From: Anaspis maculata
Taxonomy: Eukaryota > Arthropoda > Insecta > Coleoptera > Scraptiidae
DNA length: 64,000 bases
Assembly: GCA_949128115.1 (NCBI GenBank)
Contig: OX421967.1
Coordinates: forward strand, 6,128,070-6,192,069
Direction of reading: 5' to 3'
In this document: one piece after another, positions 21,830 through 34,049 of the stretch
Numbering within the stretch: position 1 is the first letter of the stretch
Layout: each line of letters starts with the position of its first letter
Position numbers and translations under genes: made by a program
The notes under the pieces: generated by a model
Seen by the model: the letters and a program-made list of their open reading frames with translations, nothing else
The model's database searches: none
Told to the model about the DNA's origin: nothing

Positions 21830-24460
21830 CTGAGCCTGCTCGTCGAGAACTTTCATTAGAGGTGCGACTCGCTATGGTTTATAGAAGTAGCTCAATGACA
21901 GTTTGCTAGACGTCAACGTGACAGCTTCTGACATTTGTGACAGCGTTTGATTTTCGACACACGCACTTGTTCCCAACCATATCGAGTGACACCTCTAATG
22001 AAAGTTTTCGCCGAGTACGTTTCACTTCTGATCCATCTGTTTTGAAACTTAACTTCTGTCAGCTGTGTTTCCGACAAAAACAAAATCAATGCCGTAAGTT
22101 TTTCGAAGTTCCCAATAACAGCGGAAAGTACTCGCCAAGAGCTTTCATTAGAGGTGACGCTCGGTGCGGTTCAGAAAAGTGTGCCTTTTGACAGTTCGTC
22201 AAATGTCACTGTCTCAGTTTGACACTTGACATACGCACTTGCTTCAAACCCTGCCAAGTGGCACCTCTAATTGAAGCCCTCACCGAGTACAATTCACTTC
22301 TTGTTATCTAATTTGTAAACTTCAGCTTTGCCGGCTGTGGTTTTGAATAAACCTAAGCAATGAAGCGAGTTTCAAAAATTCTCAATCACAACGGAAAGCG
22401 CTCGTGAAGAGCTTTCATTGGAGGTGCCGCTCGGTGTGGTTGGGAAAGTGTTCTTTTGACAGTTTGTCAAATCTCACTGTGACAGCTCTGACACTTGACA
22501 TATGCACTTGTTTCAAACTCTGCCGGGTGGCACCTCTAATCGAAGCCCTCGTCGAGTACGTTTCACTTCTTGTTATCCAATTCAGAAATTTCACTTCTAC
22601 CGGCTGCAATTTTGGATAAACCAAATCAGTGACACTGGTTCCAAAACACTTTAATTTCAACGTGAAGTGCTTGTCAAGAGCTTTTATTAGAAGTGCCGCA
22701 CGGTATGGTTTAGAGAAGAGTGCTTCTGACAGTTGATCAAATGTCACTGTGACAGCTTTGACAGTTGACATATGCACTTGTTAAAAACCCTGCCGAGTGG
22801 CACCTCTAATCAAAGCTCTCGCCGAGTACGTTTTACTTCTGGTTATATAATTTTGAAATTTTACTTTTAATAGCTGTGATTTTGGTTATACCGAAGCAAT
22901 GACACGGGTTTGAAAAATTCTCAACAGCAAAGTGAAGCGCTCGTCAAGAGCTTTCATTAGTAGTGCCGCTCGGCATGGTTAAGAGAAGTTTGCTTTTGAC
23001 AGTTTGTCAAATGTCACTGTGGCAGCTGACACTTGACATATGCACTTGTTTCAAACCCCGTCAAGTGACACCTCTAATTGAAGCTCTCGCCAAGTACGTT
23101 TCACCTCTGTATATCTTATTTTGAAATTCAGGTTCCGTCAGCTGTGATTCTGAATAAAGTGACTCAATGACGCAAGTTTCAAAAATTACCAATTACAACG
23201 GAAAGTGCTTGGTTAGAGCTTTCACTAGAAGTGCCGCTCGGTATGGTTTGGAAAAGTATACTTTTGACAGTTTGTCAAATGTCACTGTCACAGCCTTGAC
23301 ACTTGGACATGCGCACTTGTTCCAAACCATATCGAGTGACACCTCTGATCAAAGCTCTCGCTGAGTATCTTTCACTTCTGATCTATTTGTTTCGAAATTT
23401 CACTTCTATTAGCTGTAATCTTGAAAAAACCAAAGGAATGCCGCAAGTTTTCGAAGTTCTCAATAACAACGGAAAGTACTCGCCAAGAGCTCTCATTAGA
23501 GGTGTCGCTCGGTATAGTTCAGAAAAATGTGCCTTTTGACAGTTCGTCAAATGTCACTGCCTCAGTTTGACACTTGACATACGCATTTGTTTCAAACCCT
23601 GCCGAGTGGCACCTCTAATCGAAGCCCTCGCCGAGTACGTTTCACTTCTTGTTGTCCAATTCAGAAATTTCACTTCTGCCGGCTGTAATTTTGGATAAAC
23701 CAAAACAGTGACACTGGTTCCAAAAAACTTCAATTTTAACGTGAAGTGCTTGTCAAGAGCTTTTATTAGAAGTGCCGCACGGTATGGTTTAGAAAAGAGT
23801 GCTTCTGACAGTCGATCAAATGTCACTGTGACAGCTTTGACAGTTGACATATGCACTTGTTACAAACCCTGCCGAGTGGCACCTCTAATCAAAGCTCTCG
23901 CCGAGTACGTTTCACTTCTGGTTATATAATTTTGAAATTTTACTTTTACTAGCTGTGATTTTGGTTATACCGGAGCAATGACACAGGTTTGAAAAATTCT
24001 CAACTGCAAAGTGAAGCGCTCGTCAAGAGCTTTCATTAGAAGTGCCGCTCGGCATGGTTAGGAGAAGTTTGCTTTTGACAGTTTGTCAAATGTCACTGTG
24101 GCAGCTGACACTTGACATATGCACTTGTTTCAAACCCCGTCGAGTGACACCTCTAATTGAAGCTCTCGCTGAGTACGTTTCCCCTCTGTATATCCAATTT
24201 TGAAATTCAGCTTCTGTCAGCTGTGATTCTGAATAAACGGGCGCAATGATGCAAGTTTCAAAAATTACCAATTACAACGGAAAGTGCTCAGTTAGAGATT
24301 TCATTAGAGGTGCCGCTCGGTATGGTTTGGAAAAGTGTACTTTTGACAGTTTGTCAAATGTCACTGTCACAGCCTTGACACTTGACATGCGCACTTGTTC
24401 CAAACCATATCGAGTGACACCTCTAATGAAAGCTCTCGCTGAGCACTTTTCATCCAGAAT
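21830..24460. repeat. Large AGGTGNCRCTCG dyad satellite array, ~10 units of ~270 bp
   Basis: Forward cores (AGAGGTGCCGCTCGGTATGG and variants) lie about 270 bp apart, near 21857, 22144, 22420, 22688, 22963, 23229, 23499, 23768, 24038 and 24304. Each is followed 120-130 bases later by the reverse core (GAGTGACACCTCTAAT). Spacers hold TTTTGACAGTTTGTCAAATG, then TCACTGTGACAGC and ACACTTGACATATGCAC. The stretch from about 22620 matches that from about 23700 at the level of individual unit variants, giving a ~1,081-bp higher-order period of four units. It fills the intron before the transmembrane exon. Confidence 0.9.
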
Positions 24461-24564
24461 AATATTTTTCTGGAAACTGCATCATTTCAAGCGAAATTTC
24501 CGGAGATGAAGGGAAAAATTCTCAACTTTTGATATTCTCTTTGGTTGTTGATTTTTTCACTGAC

Positions 24565-25051
24565 CGGTGTTGAGGACCTGCCCGGTGGTCTTGAATATGA
24601 CTGGGCTGTAGGCACCCCAGCCCCGCTGGGTCTTGGCGCGGACCTGCAGCCCGTACTCGGTCCGCTGCTGCAGGCCGATGATGGTGGCCTGCAGGTCGGA
24701 CGTCAGCAGGCTGGTGGAGTTGCTGTAGTCGTCGCCGGAGCGCGGGAACCACCGCACCTCGTACGTCTCGACCAGGTCGTTCTCGAGGTCCGACGACGAT
24801 TCGACGCCGTTGTTGGGCGAGCTGGGCGGGTCCCAGCTCAGCGTTATCTCCGAGCTCATCACCGAGGTGACGCGCACGTTGGTGATGCTGCTGGCCACCG
24901 ACGCCTCCGTGGTGACGGTGATGTCGGCGTACTCGCCGATCGGCTGCTTGGTGCGCAGATTCGACACGCCGTTCTCGGCGAAGACCTGGAAGCGGTACGT
25001 CGTCACCGCGTTGAGGCCGGACACCGTCACCCTCGTGTCGTTGAAGGTTTC
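24565..25051 (-). CDS. Eph: Eph exon: first FN3 end and second FN3 domain
   Basis: A 487-base exon, GC-rich, opens ETFNDTRVTVSGLNAVTTY and RFQVFAENGVSNL, completing the first fibronectin type III domain. The second follows: SITNVRVTSVMSSEITLSWD, TYEVRWFPRSGDD, LQQRTEYGLQVRAKTQRGWG, YSPVIFKTTGQ. NDT and NST are potential N-glycosylation sites. The acceptor is TTGCAG and the donor is GTCAGT (24564), slightly off consensus. It ends in phase 1. Confidence 0.95.
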
Positions 25052-25338
25052 CTGCAATCGCAAGATCGATTAGAGAAAAACTTTGATCCCTCCTTGTTTA
25101 GCTTGAAAATCAGCTAGTGCTGTTAATGTCTAGAATTAGCTAGCATCAGAAGTAGATTTGATTTGAAACACTGCAATCAATGATTAGCTTAGGTAGCGGT
25201 TCATTTGTTTAGATTTAGCTAGAAAAAACTAGTGGAAGTTGAAAAGTAAGAGTACGACTGAAGATGAAGGAAAAATTAGAAAATTGATGCAAAAAAAACC
25301 TCGAGAACAAAATTAGAAAAAAAACACATGGAACTTAC

Positions 25339-25502
25339 AGTGTTTGGATTGTACTGAACCAAACTAAGGCTGCAAACGTCACATTTCACTCGATAGACCA
25401 GATCCGTGCGCCCCCCCAAGTTCTCAGGGGGGCTCCAGCTCAGCACCACGGTCGATTGGTCCACGAAATTGAGCGTCAGATTTTGCGGAGCACTGGGCGG
25501 TT
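25339..25502 (-). CDS. Eph: Eph exon: start of the first FN3 domain
   Basis: The exon reads QPPSAPQNLTLNFVDQS, VVLSWSPPENLGGRTDLVY, RVKCDVCSLSLVQYNPNT. PPSAP, the WSPP turn with GGR-DL-Y and the C-x-x-C near the end are all typical of Eph FN3-1. NLT is a possible glycosylation site. The acceptor is TGTTTCAG. The donor is GTAAGT at 25338. It ends in phase 0. Confidence 0.95.
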
Positions 25503-25619
25503 CTGAAACATTACAATCGTTAATTAGCGTCACTTCCGAAAATTGTGTTGATTTATTTGATTTGGTAATTTCCCATTAATAACCAGTTTATTCAGTTTTT
25601 TTAGTCGGTACCACTGAAA

Positions 25620-26890
25620 TAGTAAAAAATTACAACCACTAATGAATCTACTCGAAAGCAGCTTTTACTAGAGGTGCCACTCGATGGGGTTTGAAATACT
25701 CGGGTTCTGTGTCAAAATGTTGACGTTTTGTCACTTTTGACGTTTAGTGACGTTTGACGAATTTGACAAGGAAAACAACTGTGGATAAAAGGTATCGAGT
25801 GACACCTCTCAGAAAAGCTCTTGTTGTAAGGAAGTGAGTAGTAGTAATAATTAATGAGAATTATTTGCGGGAAAGGAGTTATCGAGGAAAAACCGAAAAA
25901 AGTTTTTGAAATGACTAATTTCTGATGAATTTTTTTTTCTTTTAGTTTCCACAACTTTTTTGTTGGTACGACTGGAATGCTGAAAAATGGTTGCACTGAT
26001 TGGAAACTGCCAGACGTCAGCTTTCGTTAGAGGTGCCACTCGATATAGTTTCAAATACTCGCATTCAATGTCAAAAGGTTGACGTTTTGTCACTTTTGAT
26101 GTTTGGTGACGTTAGACGGATTTGACAAGGAAAACAATTGTGGATGAAAGGCATCGAGTGACACCTCTCAGAAAAGCTCCTGTTGAAAGGAACTGAGCAG
26201 TGCTAATAATTCATCAAAATTATCTGCATGGCAGGAGTTATCGAGGAAAAACAGAAACTTTTTGAGAATCATTTTAAACAAAATTCTTTCTTCTTTCTCG
26301 TTTTTACTACTTTTCTGTTGTTAAAACTGGAATACTGAAAAACAGTTGTAATAATTGAAAACTACCAGACGTCGGCTTTCGTTAGAGGTGCCACTCGATA
26401 TAGTTTCAAATACAAGCGTTCGCTGTCAGAATAATGTTGACGTTTTGTCACTGTTGACGTTTAGTGACGTTTGACGGATTTGACAACGAAAACAATCGTG
26501 GATGAAAGGTATTGAGTGACACCTCTCAGAAAAGCTCCTGTTAAAAGGAACTGAACAGTGCTAATAATATATCGAAATTATCTGCATGGTAGGAGTTATC
26601 GAGGAAAAACAGAAACTTTTTGAGATTAATTTGGAACAAAATTCTTTCTTTTTACTACTTTTCTGTTGCTACGACTGGAATACTGAAAAACAGTTGCAAT
26701 AATTGGAAACTGCCAGACGTCAGCTTTCGTTAGAGGTGCCACTCGATATGGTTTCAAATACACGCGTTCACTGTCAAAATGTTGCCGTTTTGTCACTTTC
26801 GGCATTCAGTGACGTTTGACGGATTTGACAAGGAAAACAATCGTGGATGAAAGGTATCGACACCTCTCAGAAAAGCTCTCGTCAAAAGGT
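25620..26890. repeat. AGGTGCCACTCGATATAG dyad satellite, four units of ~355 bp
   Basis: Forward cores lie near 25672, 26033, 26386 and 26737. Each reverse core (ATCGAGTGACACCTCTCAGA) falls about 120 bases later; the last is truncated (ATCGACACCTCTCAGA). Between them lie runs of TTGACGTTTTGTCACTTTTG and GTGACGTTTGACGGATTTGA. The longer period than elsewhere comes from a TTATCGAGGAAAAAC-containing linker. It fills the Eph intron between the Cys-rich and FN3 exons. Confidence 0.88.
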
Positions 26891-26970
26891 GTTCAGTGGT
26901 GGCAGCAATTTTGGAAAATTATTCAATCAAAAAAAGTTGCTGGAAAAAATAAAATTTTGCGTAGACTTAC

Positions 26971-27126
26971 GTGTACAGGATGTGTTTTTCAAATCGGTGG
27001 GCGCCCGATAGTACCCGCTGTTGCAACGGCATTCCGTCAGGCTGAAGTCCGGCCCTGAAGAGTGCGGAGGGCAGGGCAGGCACGGCCCGTCGCCCACTTC
27101 GTTTTTGTACGTGCCGTGTGGGCACA
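26971..27126 (-). CDS. Eph: Eph exon: cysteine-rich (EGF-like) region
   Basis: The exon reads VCPHGTYKNEVGDGPCLPCP, then PHSSGPDFSLTECRCNSGYY and RAPTDLKNTSCT. The cysteine pattern C-P-x-G-T-Y-K, C-x-x-C-P, C-x-C-x-x-G-Y-Y-R-A is that of Eph receptors. The acceptor is CAATTCCAG. The donor is GTAAGT at 26970. It is phase 1 in and out. Confidence 0.96.
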
Positions 27127-27169
27127 CTGGAATTGAAAAAAAAATTAACGTTGATTTTGTTCCGATGGT

Positions 27170-30100
27170 ATTCAGTTGAAGGCTCAAAAATCGGTGGCCA
27201 AGCAATTCAGTGTTTTGGACACTCCAAGACAATCGTTGAGAGCAACTCAGTGCAGGAATTGAGTTCGGAGACCCAAAAACAGAAAAACTCAGTTCTGGAA
27301 ACTCGAAGACAGCCACCAAAGGTTACTCAGTAGAGGAATTCAATTCTGTAGACTGAAGGGCAATCTCCGGATATGACTTAGTTCAGGAATCGACTCAATA
27401 GACTCAAAAACAGGAAACTCAGTAAAAGAGCTCAATTTCGGAGAAGCGAAGTCAACCGCCAAAGGGACTCAATACAGTACAGGAATTGAGTTGAAAGACT
27501 CGAACACATGCGATTCAAAATAGAAACTCAGTTCTGGAAACTCGAAGACAGCCACCGAGAGTCACTTAGTAAAGGAATTCAATTCTGGAGACTCAAGGGC
27601 AATCTCCGGAAGCGACTCAGTATAGGAATCGAGTCAAAAGACTCAAAAACCGGGAACTCAGCACAGGAGCTAAGTTTTGGAGAAGCAAAGACAACCGTCG
27701 AAAGCGACTCGGTACAGGAATTGAGTTGAGAGACTCAAAAACAGGCGATTCCATGAAGAAACTCAGTTCTGGGAACTCAAACACGGCCGCCAAAGGTCAC
27801 TCAGTGAAGGAATTCAATCCTGGAGACTCAAGAGCGATCGCCGGAGGGAGCTCAGTACAGGAATCAAGTCGAAAGGCTCAAGAACAGGAAACTCAGTACA
27901 GGAGCTCAGTTTTGAAGAAGCGAGGACAACCGCCAAAGGCGACTCAGTATAGGAATTAAGTTGAATAATTCAAAAACAGGCGATTCAAAACAGAAACTCA
28001 GTTCTGGAAACCCGAAGACAGCCACCGAAGGTGACTCAGTCAAGGAATGCAATTATTGCGACTCAAGAGCAATCGTCGGAGGCGACTCAGCACAGGAATC
28101 GAGTTAGAAGACTCAAAGACAAGCGACTCAATACAGGAGCTCATTTTCAGAGTATTGAGAATAACCGCCGAAGGCGACTCAGTTCAGGAACTTAATTTTG
28201 GAGAATTGAGGGCAATCGTCGGAAACGACTCAGTATAGGAAACAAGTTAGAAGACTCAAAAACAGGCGACTCAACGCAGGAGCTCAGTTTCAGAGTCTTG
28301 AGAACAACGGTCGAATGCAACTCAGTACAAGAATTGAGTTAGGAGAATCAAAAACAGGAAATTATTGCAGGAACTCAGTTCCAGATACTCGAAGACAACC
28401 GCCGAAGACGACTCAGTACAGGAACTATATTTTGGAGATTTAAGGGCAATCTTCGGAAGCGACTCAGCACAGAAATCGAATTAGAAGACTCTAAAACAAG
28501 CGACTTAACACAGGAGCCCAGTTTCAGAGCCTTGAGAACAACAGTTGAATGCAACTCAGTGCAAGAATTTATTTGGGAGACTCAAAAACAGGCAATTATT
28601 ACAGGAACTCAGTTCCAGAGACTTGAAGACAACCGGCGAAGGTGACTCAGTACAGAAACTCAATTTTAGAGATTTAAGGGCCATCGGCGAAGAAGACTAA
28701 GTACAGAAATCGAATTAGAAGACTTAAAAACAAGCGACTCAACACATGGGCTCATTTTCAGAGTTTTGAGGACAAGCGCCGAATGCAACTCAGTACAAGA
28801 ATTGAGTTGGGAGACTCAAAAACAAGCAATTAATACAGGAACTCAGAGCCAGAGACTTGAGACAACCGTCGAAGGCGACTCAGTACAAAAACTCAATTTT
28901 AGAGATTTAAGGGCAATCGGCGAAGGAGACTCAGTACAGGAATCGAATTAGAAAACTTAAAAACAAGCGACTCAACACATGGGCTCATTTTCAGAGTCTT
29001 GAGGACAAGCGCCGAATGCAACTCAGTACAAAAATTGAGCTGGGAGACTCAAAAACAAGCAATTTATACAGGAACTCAGAGCCAGAGACTTGAAAACAGC
29101 GGTCGAAGGTGACTCAGTACAGAAACTCAATTTTGGAGAATTGAGGGCAATCGTCGAGGCGACTCAGTAGAGGAATCGAGTTTAAAGACTCAAAAACAAG
29201 CGATTCAACAGCAGCTCAGTTTCAGTGTCTTAAGGACAAGCGTCGAATGCAACTCAGTACAAGAATCAAGTTGGAAGACTCAAAAACAGGCGTTGAATAC
29301 ATGGAATGAGTTTTGAAGACTCAATAGCAATCGCATATAGCAATACAGTACAGGAATTCAGTTGGACGACTCAAAAACAAGCGATTTAATCCAGGAACTC
29401 AGTTTTGAAGACTCGAAAACAACCGTCGAAAATGACTCAGTGCAAGTATGGACTGAGAAGACTTGGTTATGACTGAGAGGAGTTGGGACATTTGAAACTT
29501 GGTGATTCAGTACCGGAACTCAAACTTGGAGAAATGAGGACAGCCTCGAAAGCGACCAAGTACAAGAATTGAGTTGAGAGACTCAAAAACAAGTGATTTA
29601 GTGTGTGAACTTAGTTTTGGAGATCTAGAATAATCGCCGGAAGCGTCTCAGTACAAAAGCTAAGTGAGGGGACAAAAAACATGCGATTAAATATAGAAAC
29701 TCAGTTTCAAAGTCTCCAGGACAACCGTAAAACGGACTCAATACCACAACTGAGTTGGGAGACTCAAAAGCAAGCGATTTAGTTCGGAAACTTAGTTTTG
29801 GAGATCTAGAACAACCTCTGGAAGCGTCTCAGTACGGAAACTAAGTGTGGGGTCAAAAAACAAGCGACTAAATACAGAAACTCAGTTTTGGAGACACTAA
29901 GAAAACCACTGGAGGCGACTCAATACTAGTATTGAGTTGTGAGACTTGATTAGGAGTTAGGGGTGTTAAGAGAGTTGAAACTAGCTGACTCGGTACTGGA
30001 AATAGCTCTGATGGAGACTCAAGGATAATCGCCGGAGGCGACTTTGTACAATTATTGAGTTAGGAGACTCAAAACAGGTGACTCATCAATTCAGGAACTC

Positions 30101-31030
30101 AGTTTTGGAGACTTGATGACAACCGTCGAATGCGATCCAGTACAGGAACTGAGTTGGGAGACTCAAGAACAGACGACTTGATACAGCAACTCAGTTCCAG
30201 AGACTCAAGGACCACCGCCCAAGGCGACTCAGTAGAGGAACTCAATTTTAGAGATTCGAGGGCAATTGCCACAGGCGACCCAGTACAGAAATCGTGTTAG
30301 AAGACTCAAAAACAGACGACTAAATACAGAAACTCAGTTTTGGAGACACTAAGAAAACCACTGGAGGCGACTCAATACAAGTATTGAGTTGGGAGACTCG
30401 ATTAGGAGATAGGGGTGTTAAGAGAGTTGAAACTAGCTGACTTGGTACTGGAATTAGCTCTGATGGATACTCAAGGATAATCGCCGGAGGCGATTTAGTA
30501 CAAAAATTGAGTTGGGAGACTCGAAACAGGTGACTCAATTCAGGAACTCAGTTTCAGAGACTTGATGATAACCGTCGAATGCGATCCAGTACAGGAATTG
30601 AGTTAGAAGACTCAAAAACAGACGACTTGATACAGCAGCTCAGTTCCAGAGACTCAAGGACAACCGCCCAAGGCGACTCGGTAGAGGAGCTCAAGTTTGA
30701 AACTCGAAGACAACCATTAAAGGCAAGTCAGTATAGGAACTCAATTTTAGAGATTCGAGGGCAATTGCCACAGGCGACCCAGTACAGAAATCGTGTCAGA
30801 AGACTCAAAAACGGACGACTAAGTACAGTTGAGTTCTGGAGACACTAAGGGAACCACTGGAGGAGACTCAATACTTGTATTGAGTTGGGAGACTTGACTA
30901 GGAGTTAGGGGTGTTAGAAGACTTGAGACTAGCTGACTCAGTACTGGAATTCAGTTCTGGAAACTTGAAGACAATCGCCGGAGGTGACTAAATACAAGAA
31001 TCGAGTTGGGAGACTCAAAACGCTGCGTTT
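27170..31030. repeat. GACTC/CAGGAACTCAGT satellite filling a 4-kb Eph intron
   Basis: About 3.9 kb of short repeats, roughly 40-50 bp each, combine GGAGACTCAAAAACAGGCGA, CTCAGTACAGGAATTGAGTT and GACAACCGCCGAAGGCGACT. In the first kilobase the pieces are ordered into longer blocks of about 235 bp (AGGAATTGAGTTGAAAGACTC near 27250, 27481 and 27718). One plus-strand frame stays open for 60-90 codons at a time with recurring GDSVQELS-like peptides. Stops in every stretch and the position within an intron argue against coding. Confidence 0.88.
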
Positions 31031-31083
31031 TGAGCTCAATTCAGAACTTTTCTAGAGACCACAAACGTGGCTCTCGAACGTAC

Positions 31084-31467
31084 CGGTGCAGGCCTGCTTC
31101 TCCACGTCCGGCTGGAACCCGGCCTTGCACTTGCACCCTCCGGTGCTAAGCGTCCACTTCCCGTCGCCCTTGCACAGGTACGTCGGCGTCCCTCCGACCA
31201 CCTCGGCGTTGGCCACGCACGTCCCGTTCGCCTGTTCGATGATGGTGATCTCCTTGCCGGTCGGCGTCGCCTTGAACCTGGCGAAATTGATCGTCACCTC
31301 CGGACAGGTGATGTAGTAAACCTTGATGGCCAGCAGCGAGATGCAGGCTCCCTGATCCCTGAAGGCGAAATAGACGCCTTTTTTCGTCACCGGGATGCTC
31401 TTCACTTCGGTGTTGATGTTCACCTCCGAGTTGGAATTGAACCTGCCCTCGCCGGCCGCTATCCGAC
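31084..31467 (-). CDS. Eph: Eph exon: ephrin-binding domain end and sushi-like Cys region
   Basis: 128 codons of a 384-base exon, phase 1 at both ends. It begins GRIAAGEGRFNSNS and NINTEVKSIPVTKKG, then FAFRDQGACISLLAIKVYY, the conserved end of the ephrin-binding jelly roll. The linker ITCPEVTINFARF and a Cys-rich part with C-x-C-K-A-G-F (GGCKCKAGFQPD) follow. NGT in EQANGTCV is a potential glycosylation site. The acceptor is GCTTCGCAG. The donor is GTACGT. Confidence 0.96.
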
Positions 31468-31529
31468 CTGCGAAGCGAAATAATTTAGTCACGATAAGAA
31501 GCAGCGCCGGGACGGTCGAGAATACAAAC

Positions 31530-31634
31530 CGATGAGTTTGTAACGCTCCGCGTCCCACGGAGGAGGTTCTCTGGTGGCTGCATCGAATTCGTAGTAGAGC
31601 AAGCTGAACGTCTCCTTGCACGAAAGCGCGTTGC
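31530..31634 (-). CDS. Eph: Eph exon: ephrin-binding domain, middle
   Basis: A 105-base exon reads NALSCKETFSLLYYEFDAAT, REPPPWDAERYKLIG. SCKETF-LYY-E-D is diagnostic of the Eph ligand-binding domain. The upstream acceptor is TTTTTTCAG. The donor is GTTTGT, weak but phase-consistent. The following intron is only 62 bp. Confidence 0.94.
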
Positions 31635-31946
31635 CTGAAAAAAATCCAAAGTTCAATGCTTGACCAAATTTTAATACTTACTCAACCAAAAATGCATTTT
31701 TTTTCTAATTTAGAAATAAGTTTCACAGCTGCTGTTACGCTAGGTAAATCCAGAAACTCCGAGAATAAACAGTACAAAGCGACAGCTTACCTTTAAGGTG
31801 TCACTAGCAAAGTTTTTAAACGTGCTTATAATTGATTGTAGTCAAATGAATAAGTAGTAAATTGAATGAATAAGTAGTGAATTGAGTGAATAAGTCGTAG
31901 ATTAGGTGTTTTGAAAATTAGTTGGAGAGGTGAATGAAATGCGTAC

Positions 31947-32127
31947 CTGGAAACAGACTGCAATCCCGGATGGTAAACTTGATTTCGATGTAGATCCTGT
32001 TGGCGACGCCCCTGTCGATGAAGGGCGTCCACAGCCAGTTGTTGACGTTGTTGTAGGCCACGTCGCAGACGACGTACGAACGCCAGTTGATGCCCTTTTG
32101 GAAGTTGGTGAACGACTCTTCGACCCA
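31947..32127 (-). CDS. Eph: Eph exon: ephrin-binding domain, first large part
   Basis: The exon starts in phase 0 after TTTTCAG with WVEESFTNFQKGINWRSY, VCDVAYNNVNNWLWTPF, IDRGVANRIYIEIKFTIRDC and SLFPG. The VCDV and NNWLRTPFI-type strands and RD-C-S are the family signature, including the conserved disulfide cysteines. The donor is GTACGC (31946). Confidence 0.97.
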
Positions 32128-32199
32128 CTGAAAATTAAAAACAAAATTACCGTCACAGTCCACAAAGTTACACAGGAAAAAGTAACGTGTATCCTTCAG

Positions 32200-34040
32200 G
32201 ACGCACCCGATGCAAAAATGGATGTCGCAATCGCAAAGCGCGTGTCCGATTTAGTCAGAAACAATACCCCGCATGACTTGACCAAAAATTTCAAAATTTG
32301 ACGTTTTTGACATTTTTCAAAAATTCTGAACTTTAAAAAAATTCATACACTGTTCAATGTTTTTGTAATTAGCATGCGACATATCGTTTCTAACTAAATC
32401 GACCATGGGAAATGCAATTCTAGAATCATTATTCAGGTCAATTGCATTTTGACGGTCACTTGACGATTTTCTTATGAATTTTTCCATTTTTCACCATTTT
32501 TTGAGCAACTTTTCAATTTTATCATGATAACAATGATGGAATCAAAAAGCACGTGCTCGTGTTAGTAGGAAACGATGCCCAACTTGCTGGTTTTGGAAAA
32601 AAATCAACTGGATGTTTTTGACACTTTTTTAGCGTTTCTGGAGCCATTTGACAATTTTTCTTTTGACTTTTTTTTGGCAATAAGCATCTGACGTATCGTT
32701 TCTTACTAAATCGACCACTGGCAATGCAATTCTAGTACTATTATCAAGCTCACTTGCATTTTGACGGTCAATTTACGATTTCTCATGACATTTTTCTATT
32801 TTCTCACCATTTATAGAATAATTTTTGTATTTTATCATGTTAAGAATGATGGAATTGAAGGGCCCATACTCTATTTAGTGGGAAACGAGACCCCGTCTGT
32901 CTTTAGAAAATCATTGTGAAGTTTCAACAATTTTTGACACTTTTGACACTATTTGACGTTTCTGAAACTTCTCGTCATTTTCCAAATTTCGATTTTTTTT
33001 TTAATGAGCATGTGACGTATCGTTTCTTACTAAATCGGCCATGAGAAATGCAGTTCTAGAATCATTATTCAGGTAAACTGCATTTTGACGGTCACTTCAA
33101 GATTTTTTTCTGAAATTTTTCCATTTTCCACCATATTTGAGCAACTTTTCAATTTCATCATGATAACAATGATGGAACCAAAAAGCACATGCTCGAGTTA
33201 ATGGGAAACGATGCCCAACTTGCTTGTTTTGGGAAAAAATCAATTGGATGTTTTTGACACTTTTTAGCGTTTTGGAGCTATTTGACAATTTTTATTTTGA
33301 CTTTTTTTTTGGCAATAAGCATGTGACGTATCTTTTCTTACTAAATCGACCACTGGCAATGCAATTCTAGTACTATTATCAAGCTCACTTACATTTTGAC
33401 GGTCAATTTACGATTTCTCATTACATTTTTCTATTTTCTCACCATTTTTAGAACAATCTTTCTATTTTATCATGTTAAGAATGATGTAATGGAAAAGCCC
33501 ATACTCAATTTAGTGGGAAACAACACCCCGCTTGTCTATAAAAATCAATTTGACGTTTTACACTTTTTGATGCTTTTGACACATTTTGACGTTTCCAAAC
33601 TTTTCGCCACTTTCCAAATTACAATTTTTATTCGCAATAAGCATGTGACGTATCGTTTCTTAGCAATCGACCACAGGCAATGCAATTCTAGTACTATTAT
33701 CAAGCTCACTTGCATTTTGACGGCCACCTTACGATTCCTCATTACATTTTTGCACTTTTCCACCAATTCTAGAACAATTTTTCCATTTTATGAAGAAAAG
33801 AATGATGGAATCGAAGAGCCCGTACTCAATTTATTGAGAAACCATACCCCGCTTGTCTTAAAAAAATCATTTTGACGTTTCAACAATTTTTGACACTTCT
33901 GACACTTTTTGACGCTTTTGACACCATTTGACGTTTCTGAAACTTCTTGTCACTTCCCAAACTTCGATTTTTTTTTGGATGATCATGTGACGTATCGTTT
34001 CTTACGAAATCGACCACGAGCATTACGATTTTGGCATTCA
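32200..34040. repeat. AAACGATAC-core dyad satellite, ~320-bp spacing
   Basis: Reverse cores (GTATCGTTTCTTACTAAATC) recur near 32375, 32695, 33015, 33325, 33650 and 33990. Forward cores (GTTAGTAGGAAACGATGCCC and similar) lie between them. Units alternate between an ATCATGATAACAATGATGG type and a GAAGAGCCCGTACTCAATTT type, giving a two-unit pattern. It lies at the 3' end of Eph intron 1. Confidence 0.85.
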
Positions 34041-34049
34041 TTTTCGTCT

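Noticed and set aside
24565..24575. Reading the second FN3 exon to the TGA just past its end as a truncated secreted Eph
   Set aside because: The frame stops only a few codons after GTCAGT, but the transmembrane exon joins in exact phase, so retention would need transcript proof.
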